Assembly (NCBI GenBank): GCA_020696345.1 | Contig: JAEHCK010000004.1 | Span: forward strand, 1 to 64,000 | Length of the DNA stretch: 64,000 nt | Source of the DNA: Thermoplasmata archaeon | Lineage (GTDB): Archaea > Thermoplasmatota > Penumbrarchaeia > JAEHCK01 | Direction: 5' to 3' | In this document: piece after piece, positions 21,671-30,000 of the stretch | How the letters are laid out: every line of letters begins with the position of its first letter | How positions within the stretch are numbered: position 1 is the first letter of the stretch | Notes under the pieces: model-generated | What the model saw: the letters and a program-made list of their open reading frames with translations, nothing else | Databases searched by the model: none | Told to the model about the DNA's origin: nothing | Made by a program: the position numbers and the translations under genes

Positions 21671-21888
21671 TAGAATCCCAATTCCTTCCGAACCTCTTCA
21701 TGTGTCTTATAATGCCCTGATTCTATTTCTTTTATTGCTTGTTCTATCTCTTTCTTTGTGTTTTCATTTAATTCTTGCATATCCTCAAATATTCTTTCGA
21801 GGACATCATTATATGTCTCTCTTGAAAATAATTTGAGGTCATTGAGCTGTTCTTGCATTTCATTTGATATTTGAATTGTAGTTGACAT
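21670..21888 (-). CDS. Antitoxin partner of RelE (archaeal RelB-like)
   Basis: A 72-aa acidic, helical protein starting MSTTIQISNEMQEQLNDLKL and ending EVRKELGF, a profile like the small archaeal antitoxins paired with RelE. The N-terminal TTIQISNEM strand suggests a ribbon-helix-helix DNA-binding fold. The overlapping stop/start with the toxin ensures coupled translation. Confidence 0.8.
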   Translation of the reverse strand: MSTTIQISNEMQEQLNDLKLFSRETYNDVLERIFEDMQELNENTKKEIEQAIKEIESGHYKTHEEVRKELGF

Positions 21889-22004
21889 AGATGTAATATA
21901 TGTCGAAACCAGTACTTATAACTTACTATAGTGCATTATAAATCATTATAAATCATTATAGATAACTATAAGTCTCGATGGGGTTTTGAATCTCAGGCAG
22001 GTTT

Positions 22005-22102
22005 TAGTAACGGCTCGCGGGTATAGAAGTTTGCGGAGCGAAGCGGAGCAAATTTGGGTCGAGCGAGTGCAACGAAGCGAGCCAGATACTCGCGTGTTAG
22101 GC
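22005..22102 (-). mobile_element. attC-like palindrome C
   Basis: A 98-bp palindrome. The right core on the plus strand is GTTAGGC (22096-22102), a perfect GTTRRRY that reads GCCTAAC on the minus strand as the matching RYYYAAC. The left heptamer is TAGTAAC (22005-22011). The inner arms CGCGGGTAT and ATACTCGCG pair with one wobble, and a second nested stem is AAGTTTGC / GCAAATTT. Its internal sequence is nearly shared with sites E and F. Confidence 0.7.
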
Positions 22103-22166
22103 GATCTGTACGAAGTGAATGCAAGGCGCGGCGAAGCAGCGACGCAGAGTCGTGGAAAAATTTCGT

Positions 22167-22574
22167 TCAATTATTAATTCTTTTATTATGTCCATAATAT
22201 CCTCGATAATTCAAATTAGCATGTTTACTTGACTCAATTCGATCCAATTTCTTATTGTGTTGATGTTCTTTTTCAAGATAATTATGAATTTTGGTATAAT
22301 ATGAATTATCAATTTGTTTTTCTATAAATCCTTTTTCATCCTTTGATGTAATTGATGCCCAGTATAAAATCCCAAAAGAAAAAGCACACATGAAGAGAAA
22401 AACAAAAATAGATGCAATAATAACATATATAGTTGGATCAATTATGAATATAATTAGGCATCCAATTGGTGTTAACACAAAAGGTATTAAGAAGATAATT
22501 AATTTTACACTCATCCATTCTGAATCAAAGTCCCTCCATTGATATTCAATAGCTAATAATTTAGTATACCTCAT
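22167..22574 (-). CDS. Small predicted membrane protein, 135 aa
   Basis: No family recognised. Residues about 22-45 and 50-72 are strongly hydrophobic (KLIIFLIPFVLTPIGCLIIF and IIASIFVFLFMCAFSFGILY), giving two membrane helices. The C-terminal half is hydrophilic with many His, Lys and Asn residues (EKEHQHNKKLDRIESSKHAN). It ends 64 bp from attC-like site C, as expected for a cassette gene. Low GC compared with the core genes. Confidence 0.6.
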   Translation of the reverse strand: MRYTKLLAIEYQWRDFDSEWMSVKLIIFLIPFVLTPIGCLIIFIIDPTIYVIIASIFVFLFMCAFSFGILYWASITSKDEKGFIEKQIDNSYYTKIHNYLEKEHQHNKKLDRIESSKHANLNYRGYYGHNKRINN

Positions 22575-22628
22575 ATTGTCACCAGTTTCAAGTGAAACAG
22601 GAAATCTTTTTCACGATTTCGCATAACT

Positions 22629-22717
22629 CGTTCATACCCGACATTAACGTCGCATATACCCCAATTTTGTGGTTGTATCCGACGTGATTGTCGGAGATAC
22701 CTGCTTTTTTATGAACG
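22629..22717. repeat. Nested palindrome between divergent genes
   Basis: Outer arms CGTTCATA (22629-22636) and TATGAACG (22710-22717) are perfectly inverted. The inner arms CCGACATTAACGTCG and CGACGTGATTGTCGG pair imperfectly. It could be a regulatory hairpin, a diverged attC-like site bounding the cassette cluster, or a short mobile palindrome. Confidence 0.45.
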
Positions 22718-22822
22718 CAAAAAAGGGAGATAACCTATTATAGCAAGTGCATCTATTTATAGTATTATTTATTTATCCCCAGAAGAATAAAATAATAAAT
22801 ATCAATTTATGGAGAAAATAAA

Positions 22823-23812
22823 ATGTTAGGAAAATCTCGAGTTGCTGCGGAAAGCAGAATAGAAGAAAAAATGAATGAGTTAATAGATATTGAACATGGT
22901 AGTGAACAATATTATAAAACAATATTAGAAATACTCAAACTCGAAGTAGTAAATGATGAAAGAAAAAGTATCCATATTAAATTCCTAAGAAGTTGTATTT
23001 CCGCTGCTAAAATGTATGAATATCCGCAAGCCCCTAAAGAAAACATAGCAAAGGCCATGAAAGCCGATGGTGCCAACTTTCATGGTAAAGGACCAGGTAA
23101 ATTTATTAAAAGTCTGGAAGATGGGATAACTAATGCTTTAAAACAATATGGGCTTTTATTTACAGTTCCAAAAGAACCTTTAGACCAAAAAGTAATTAGA
23201 CGCAAAAGAACCTCTAAGAAAAAAATAATTGAAGATGAAACTATTGAACTGCAAGAAAAAACGGATGATATTGGTTTAAATCTCGAATATATAAACCAAT
23301 ATGAACAACAAATTGAAGCGAATTATCGAGGAAACAAACTTATTATACAAACAGCCAAAGCTGCGTTGGAAATACCAGGACTTAAACAATATATTGATGA
23401 GCTGCAAAAAAAAGTAATTGATCTGGAAAATAAATTAGATCTATATTCTACGGATATCGAACAACAACCGGATCAATCAACAGAAGTATCAAAACCAATG
23501 GAAAGTAATAAAAAGGAAAGTAGTGAAAAGAATAGGGCATACGTTCGGCAAGATTATGTAGATCAAACTACGTTTAATATTATATCAAGTGAAGGTAAAA
23601 TAACCAAAGGTGAACTTGAAGCTCATTTTGAGTATCTTGCCGGAGTAGATAAAGTCAAACTTCCTGCAAATATATATGGATTTTTTCAAAGACATTTACA
23701 TAGAATGGAAGAAGCTTATCTTATTAAGATCAAGGGTGATGGTCAAGATGCTCACGTTTCATTGGGTAAAATTGGTAAAAAATATCTAGCCCATCACAAA
23801 AATAAGAAATGA
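22823..23812 (+). CDS. Hypothetical coiled-coil/winged-helix-like protein, 329 aa
   Basis: Family not recognised. The start is ATG at 22823 with a GGAGAAAA ribosome-binding site. Visible: a helical N-terminal half with a basic linker (VIRRKRTSKKKI, about 125-136), a predicted coiled coil at about 180-215 (IDELQKKVIDLENKLDLYS), a charged spacer, and a C-terminal domain (about 245-325) resembling a winged helix (NIISSEGKITKGELEAHFEY ... GKIGKKYL). It is A/T-rich in codon choice and adjoins the cassette array, suggesting acquisition. DNA binding is only a guess. Confidence 0.7.
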   Translation: MLGKSRVAAESRIEEKMNELIDIEHGSEQYYKTILEILKLEVVNDERKSIHIKFLRSCISAAKMYEYPQAPKENIAKAMKADGANFHGKGPGKFIKSLEDGITNALKQYGLLFTVPKEPLDQKVIRRKRTSKKKIIEDETIELQEKTDDIGLNLEYINQYEQQIEANYRGNKLIIQTAKAALEIPGLKQYIDELQKKVIDLENKLDLYSTDIEQQPDQSTEVSKPMESNKKESSEKNRAYVRQDYVDQTTFNIISSEGKITKGELEAHFEYLAGVDKVKLPANIYGFFQRHLHRMEEAYLIKIKGDGQDAHVSLGKIGKKYLAHHKNKK

Positions 23813-23879
23813 GCTTTTAATCAACTTACTGCACTTTTGCGTTTTGATTTGATAGAATAATAATTTTAGTTCAACGAGA

Positions 23880-23952
23880 TGGTCGACTTGTCAGTCTGTC
23901 GACCAGTCGGCTGGTCAGTTAGTCAGCTGGTCGACTAGTAGACCGATAGACA
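23880..23952. repeat. Octamer tandem array
   Basis: About nine 8-bp units (GACTTGTC, AGTCTGTC, GACCAGTC, GGCTGGTC, AGTTAGTC, AGCTGGTC, GACTAGTA, GACCGATA), the same family and the same GTC-to-GAC inversion as the array at 4225. Confidence 0.7.
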
Positions 23953-23954
23953 AA

Positions 23955-24240
23955 TTAGGGGTCGGGGATCCAATTCAGGGGTCAGAAATAAGCAGTATTA
24001 AAAATTCTTCGGGAATGGGGAATATATTTATCGACCGTTTCGATGGATTACTAATGTAAACCACTGATGGAAGGGAGACCACTACAAGTAATGATCACTT
24101 GGAATCGTTGGGAGACCACTTCAATGAATTATTGTTTACGATCGTTGGGGGAGGGCAGTTTCTCTAAATTGTAAAATGTTAAAAGTAAAAATTAACAACT
24201 TGTTGTGACCCCTAAATTGTAACCCCTAATCCCTGATAAT
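23955..24240. repeat. AGGGGTC inverted-repeat region with a dispersed repeat
   Basis: AGGGGTC units (23957-23990) face GACCCCTAA / AACCCCTAATCCCTG (24207-24235). Between them is a segment (24111-24157) with GGGAGACCACTTCAATGAAT and a following TTATTGTTTACGATCG part, which recurs inverted at 55631-55677. No gene is visible from 23813 to 24517 apart from these repeats; the last 100 bp presumably hold the tdh promoter. Confidence 0.6.
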
Positions 24241-24517
24241 AACTCCTACTTTTGACTGGGTAAGAATTCTGAATTAATTGTAATGCATTTTTAAGAATTC
24301 TTAGTTCCAGAAAATTTTTTTATGAAAAATTGTTGAGGTTTAAGATTTTACTTCTAAAATTTGACTTTAAAAAAATTGCGTTGATCATCATTCCCTTTAC
24401 CGAGTAATTTTTTTATTAGAAAACCTTAAACATTAATAACTAATTCGCATGACCGAATTCAAGTAATAATAACATATTCCTAGGAGATAATTATTGTGCT
24501 CTTCAGGGGGAAGTTTC

Positions 24518-25573
24518 ATGGCGGAAGAGATGCAAGCAGTAGTTAAGGTTCGTGGAGAGCCAAATGGCACCGAGCTGCTGACCGTTGACGTGCCGCGGCC
24601 AGGAGTAAACGACGTATTGATCAAGATCAAAACAGCCTCGATCTGTGGCACCGATGTACACATATTTAACTGGGATGCCTGGTCAGCTAACAGGATCAAA
24701 CCACCATTAATATATGGTCATGAGTTTGCAGGGGAGATAGTAGAGGTCGGCAATAATGTAAAGAATGCAAAGGTTGGCGATCATGTTTCCGGCGAATGCC
24801 ATATTGCCTGTGGGTATTGTTTTAATTGCCGCAGCGGCCTGGCTCATGTTTGTAAAGATACAAAGATATTTGGTGTGGATGTACCGGGGATATTTGCCGA
24901 ATATGCTGTTATTCCTGCAGCAAATGTTTGGCATAATGATCCTGCCCTGTCACCGGAGATATGCTCGATCCAGGACCCGTTGGGAAATGCGATCCATACC
25001 ATTTTTTCTACAGATGTGGTCGGTCGTGATGTTGCAGTTCTTGGTGTGGGACCTATCGGTGCAATGGCAGTTTCAATTTGTAAAAATATCGGCGCCGCAC
25101 AGGTGTTCGCAATTGGCAGGAAAAATACATATAGAACCGAGCTTGCCAAGAAGGTTGGCGCAGATTTCACATACCTGGCAGCTGACGATGTAAAAGGAGA
25201 TGTCATGGACAAAACAGATGGTAAGGGTGTTGATGTTGTACTTGAGATGTCGGGTAATACAAATGCGGTAGTCCAGGGTTTGGACCTATTACGCCCAGGA
25301 GGCACAATATCGTTATTGGGCGTATATGCCGACAAATTAACTCTCGATCTATCTACCCAAGTGGTATTTAAATATGCCACGATAAAGGGTATTAACGGCC
25401 GGTTGATGTTCGATACATGGTACCGGATGAAAGGATTATTGAAAAACGAACGAATAGCGAACGATATGAAAACAATAATCACTCACAACTACGAATTCAA
25501 AGATTTCCAGCAGGCAATGGAGAAAATGCGCAGTGGCAATAGTGGTAAGATCACTTTGCATGTTGGTGATTAA
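24518..25573 (+). CDS. tdh: L-threonine 3-dehydrogenase
   Basis: Zinc-dependent medium-chain dehydrogenase converting L-threonine and NAD+ to 2-amino-3-ketobutyrate. Seen: catalytic-zinc residues in SICGTDVHIF and YGHEFAGE, a structural-zinc cysteine set (CGYCFNCRSGLAHVC), the Rossmann motif AVLGVGPIGAMAVSI, and the family's SLLGVYADKLTLDL C-terminal region. The ATG at 24518 is selected because GGGGGAAG lies about 5 nt before it; an upstream TTG at 24494 lacks support. It is followed 25 bp later by kbl, completing the threonine-to-glycine plus acetyl-CoA route. Confidence 0.93.
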   Translation: MAEEMQAVVKVRGEPNGTELLTVDVPRPGVNDVLIKIKTASICGTDVHIFNWDAWSANRIKPPLIYGHEFAGEIVEVGNNVKNAKVGDHVSGECHIACGYCFNCRSGLAHVCKDTKIFGVDVPGIFAEYAVIPAANVWHNDPALSPEICSIQDPLGNAIHTIFSTDVVGRDVAVLGVGPIGAMAVSICKNIGAAQVFAIGRKNTYRTELAKKVGADFTYLAADDVKGDVMDKTDGKGVDVVLEMSGNTNAVVQGLDLLRPGGTISLLGVYADKLTLDLSTQVVFKYATIKGINGRLMFDTWYRMKGLLKNERIANDMKTIITHNYEFKDFQQAMEKMRSGNSGKITLHVGD

Positions 25574-25598
25574 AAATTTTAATAGAAATGGAGTTGAT

Positions 25599-26786
25599 AT
25601 GATGCGAGACGCCAATGCTTTCATGAAAGATGAATATAATGAATTAGTGAAGAATGGTTTTGATTGGAAAATACGAATATTACAGGGCCCATCCGCACCA
25701 GTATGTAATGTTGATGGAAAAGAAGTAATTATGTTGTGTTCGAATAACTACTTGAATCTGAGTAACCATCCAAGGATCATTAATGCTGCAAAAGAGATCT
25801 TGGACACTCACGGCGCAGGTTCGGGCTCGGTGCGGGCAATTGCCGGCACCATGGATATCCATATACAAGCAGAGAAAGAGTTGGCCAAGTTCAAGGGCAC
25901 GGAATCGGCATTGATCTATCAGACCGGTTTTGCCGTGAATGCAGGTTTGATACCGCAATTGGTCGGTAAAGGTGATGTGATAATTTCCGATGAATTGAAC
26001 CATGGCAGTATCATTGATGGTGTAAGGCTTACAAAGGCGGACAGAATGGTATTTGCACATAATGACATGGGCGAATGTGAGAAAGTTCTGCATGAAGCCG
26101 ACAAAAAGGGCTATCGCAGGATCCTGGTCATCACCGATGCGGTATTCAGCATGGATGGCGATATCGCCCAGATGGATAAGATCGTAAAATTAGCCGCTGA
26201 GGTCGGGGCAATGACCTATGTTGATGATGCACACGGCGAGGGTGTGATCGGCCCTGGTGGCCGCGGGATCGGCGCACATTACGGTATCGAGGGCAAGATC
26301 GATGTTGAGATGGGTACGTTTTCCAAAGCCTATGGTGTTGTCGGCGGTCTGGCCGCAGGCAGCCAGGATCTATATAATTTCGCTCTTAATAAATCAAGAA
26401 CCTGGTTATTATCTGGCTCACACCCACCGCAGGTGGCAGCTGCACAGCTGGAAGCGATCAGGGTTCTAGAAGAAGAACCCCAACATGTGAAGAACCTGTG
26501 GGATAATACGAACTATTTCAAGAAGGAATTAGTTGGCATGGGCTTTGATTGCGGCCACAGCGAATCACCTATCACACCGGTGATCTGCGGTGAGAGCCAC
26601 CTGGCCAAGAAACTCAGCGATAGGATGTATGAAGAGGGTATATTTGCCCTACCTATAGTATTCCCGATGGTGGCGCGCGATAAAGCACGGATACGTACCA
26701 TGATGAACGCAGGTCTGACTCGCGAACATTTGGATAAAGCTCTGGCTGCGTTTGAGAAACTCGGAAAAGAGCTGAAAATAATTTAA
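25599..26786 (+). CDS. kbl: Glycine C-acetyltransferase (2-amino-3-ketobutyrate CoA ligase)
   Basis: PLP-dependent alpha-oxoamine synthase of about 395 aa that cleaves 2-amino-3-ketobutyrate with CoA to glycine and acetyl-CoA. Seen: MLCSNNYLNLSNHPRI and GAGSGSVRAIAGTMDIH near the N-terminus, the cofactor Asp/His in YVDDAHGEGVIGPGG, and the Schiff-base lysine in MGTFSKAYGVVGG. The start at 25599 (an ATGATG pair after TGGAG) is preferred over the 22-codon extension that overlaps tdh. Operon with tdh. Confidence 0.93.
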   Translation: MMRDANAFMKDEYNELVKNGFDWKIRILQGPSAPVCNVDGKEVIMLCSNNYLNLSNHPRIINAAKEILDTHGAGSGSVRAIAGTMDIHIQAEKELAKFKGTESALIYQTGFAVNAGLIPQLVGKGDVIISDELNHGSIIDGVRLTKADRMVFAHNDMGECEKVLHEADKKGYRRILVITDAVFSMDGDIAQMDKIVKLAAEVGAMTYVDDAHGEGVIGPGGRGIGAHYGIEGKIDVEMGTFSKAYGVVGGLAAGSQDLYNFALNKSRTWLLSGSHPPQVAAAQLEAIRVLEEEPQHVKNLWDNTNYFKKELVGMGFDCGHSESPITPVICGESHLAKKLSDRMYEEGIFALPIVFPMVARDKARIRTMMNAGLTREHLDKALAAFEKLGKELKII

Positions 26787-26845
26787 TTATGGAGTTTGGT
26801 ACTTAGTGCTTATTTTTAACTTTCTTCAATATTAATTTTTAAAAA

Positions 26846-27050
26846 TTCCAATAATCAAGCACCAATAATCAAATAAATTCCAACTTTGGAAATCCCTGAG
26901 GGATTTACAATGCTCGATAATTTGTTTGAACAAATTATCGCAGTTGTCCAATGACCTAATCACCAAAACACGGATCAATTGAAGTTTCTATCATTGGAAT
27001 TTCGGTAATTGGTGCTTGTTTGGTATTTGTAATTTGGAACTTGTAATTTA
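26846..27050. repeat. Large imperfect palindrome of CCAAT/ATTGG-type units
   Basis: The left arm has AATTCCAATAATCAAGCACC and a following AATAATCAAATAAATTCCAA segment. The right arm (about 26994-27050) has the inverse, TTGGAATTTCGGTAATTGG then TGCTTGTTTGGTATTTG and TTTGGAACTTG. A small GAAATCCCTGAGGGATTTAC hairpin sits between. It lies between convergent kbl and the third giant surface-protein gene and could form a long cruciform or act as a bidirectional terminator. Confidence 0.6.
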
Positions 27051-27082
27051 ACTCATTGATCAATAATCTTCAAAAAAACAAA

Positions 27083-30000
27083 TTACCTAATACCTATCAT
27101 ATGTGAATAATCCAACCCTGACTCTTTTTTAGATTTACCGTTTCTATTATTGATACTTCTTACCGTTTTTCTTTTCTTTTTTGTTTCTTCATCCTCCCCA
27201 TCATCATATTCGAGTTCTTCTACCTCAACTACCTCAGCCTCGGTTCCATCTTCACCGTCACCGATCACCAGCACCTCGGCAACATCTACTTCTATTTCTT
27301 CGATCTCTTCAACAACTTCTGGAACCGTCTCTACTTCTTCTACTTCAACTGCAATTTTATCTTTTTTGGTTTTTGATTCTGATTTTGATTGTAATGGTCT
27401 CTTCCCTTTACCTAAACCGCCGAATAACCCGGTTAACCGTTCGGTCACGGTATCTACCAGGTTTGGGCTTGGGTGGCTCTTACGCGTTTTTGGTGGTTCT
27501 TTAAGTGACTTCGTTGTACTTTTTCGTGCAACCTTATCTTCTATTTTTGATACCGAGCCTTCACCTCTTCTAATACTTTCAGGCTCCACTCTGCCCAATT
27601 CGTTTACTTCCAGCTCTTCTTCTTCATCTTTTTCGGGTTCTTCTTCTGTTTCCGCTCCAAGCTCGATGAACTTGACACCTTTTTTCAGATCTTTAACCAT
27701 TGTTTTTCTTTTTTCCGAATGCTTAATTCGATCTTTGGGTTTAGCTTTACCCTTATCCTTACCCTTACCTTTATATTTATTTTTATATTGTCCACTTCTT
27801 GAAGATGACGGGTGTTTGCTGGGAGTTAACACCAAGAATACTATGATTATAATGGCAACAAAGAATATCAATAATATCCAACTTGTATAATCTCCAAACT
27901 CTTCCGATCTGGGTTTATTGGATATCTGTATCGTTGCGGTAATTGCATTGTTATCGTAATCATTTTCCGTAAAATTGATCTCAGGATTTGCTTCTACATA
28001 GATCGTGTGCTGCCTGCCGCCGCCGGTGGTTTTCCAACTAACTGTGATGATCACATCATCACCCGCCGTGAGGTCATCATTAAGTGTATATCTGGCAAAA
28101 CGCTTGCCACCCATAGATGGCTCGCCGTCGTAGAAATCGATCTGGAACGATTTGGTGATATCTACACTGCCGATATTATCCACCGTAATTGAGATCTTGA
28201 TACGTTCACCCTCCACCGGGTTATCCTTCGAAAATACAGGTTTGTTAAGTAATGCCACATCAACCTTGAATTCCAGTTCCAGTTCGAATATATTATTCTC
28301 TGTATCCGCTTCAATGATATTATTATCCGGATCGATCTCAAACTCCAAAAGGTATTCTCCAGCATCGGTCGGTGTCCATTGAAAACTTATTTGTTCAAAA
28401 TCATCTGCACTCAAATTATACACGATCTTGCTCTCGTATGCCGAGCCATCAACTCTGAACTCCACAATACACGCAGCCACATACGAACTGCCGTTATTAT
28501 AGATATTCGCATCAAACGTAATGACCTCGGATAGTTTCGGATCTGATGGCGTCATGGTCACATCATTGAAAAATTTCAGATCTGGTCTTAGAATATTTAC
28601 CGTAAGTTGTGTGGATGTATTACCCTTACCGTCTATCGAGCTTACTTGGATATTAATAATCTGGTCTCCTGCCCCTACAAAGATATCGCATTCCAGGATT
28701 ATTTCCACACGCTTTTCTTCACCCAAAAGCAGTTCTATTGTGTCGTTGTATTTTGCATTCCAATTTTCGGGCATATCCAGGTCTATAATGCCAATGTCAT
28801 CATCATTACCATTATTTTTAATATCAACACCGAATTCTACGGTTTGGTTCTCGAACGGATCCAGGTCATATTCCGTTTCATCCAGATCTAAAATAAAGTC
28901 ATATACGCGCCCCACCGTGGTGGTCATTCCTAATATGTCCATCTGTTTTGGATCAAACACAGATTTTGCCGTAACTGCCACCAGTACTTGGTCGAGTGCA
29001 CGAGCCTGGTCGTTTTTCTGCGGCGCTTTGAGCGTTAATACAATTCCACCCTGTGAACTTCGTGGCGGGATGTTTCGAACCATGTATTCGTTTAAATATG
29101 CGTTCCAATCACTGGTTGATTGGCTGCTTTGAACATCCTTTATCTCGCTGAGCGATAAATTCACAGTATTTTCCTTGTTGCCCCTGTTCGTGATGATGAT
29201 ATCATACGTGATCTCCTCATTGGGATAGACGACCTTACTGCTGGAATCCACCGACAAGGTTATTGCGTATGTGGGGACCATTACTAAAGTGAGATTGTCA
29301 AACCGGTTTTTATCTTCCGAATAGATATTGAACTTGATCGTAGACTCATTTTCACCGTCCGAGGCGTGAATAATGATCTCATCGCCCTCTTGATATTGGT
29401 CTGGTAATGTCTTTAGATCGATCGAATAATAACCGGTAGAGTTGGTTGTAGTACTTTTTTGAGAGCCTGTCCGATTATTCTTGAATACAACCTCGACTCC
29501 TACGGCAGGTTCATTATCTTCAGGTTGAAATACCCTGCCATCACATTTGAAATCAAGGTTCGTGGGGTCTTTACTATTTACGATCACCAAATCTTTATGT
29601 TCATTATTGGTCTCATTGAGTTCTTCGATCGTATTTCCAAAATCCACCTGTACTTTTAGATCATGACTGCCAAGTTCAGGGCGCCAGACATAAATAAGCC
29701 ATTTACTCTCTTTAAGGTCCAGGTCGGTTATTTCTTTAACCTCGTCGATCGGCAAGTTAGAATCCAGCACACGAACCTTAATATTTTCCGCTACATCGGC
29801 GCCAATATTTTTTACAGTAATGTTTATTGTGGCGTTTTCATCTTCTATCAGGTGTAGATTATCATTATCCACCTCTTTTCCGTCACCACGATAATACTTG
29901 ACATCTTCAATGGCCAGATCGGGATAAGATGCTTCAATGAATATTTCTTTGCTGATCTCATTATTATTTTCATTGTTCTCTTCGATGAAGTTCTCGGGAT

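Noticed and set aside
20516..22102. attC-like palindromes as simple REP or terminator hairpins
   Set aside because: Not fully excluded, but conserved GTTRRRY-type heptamers, consistent position 3' of single accessory genes and a nearby recombinase stub favour integron attachment sites.
24844..25482. 212-codon frame antisense to tdh
   Set aside because: tdh is a clear full-length enzyme on the other strand; the antisense peptide has no recognisable features.
27150..27890. 246-codon Ser-rich frame antisense to the giant protein's tail
   Set aside because: Mirror of the Glu/Lys-rich tail codons on the opposite strand.
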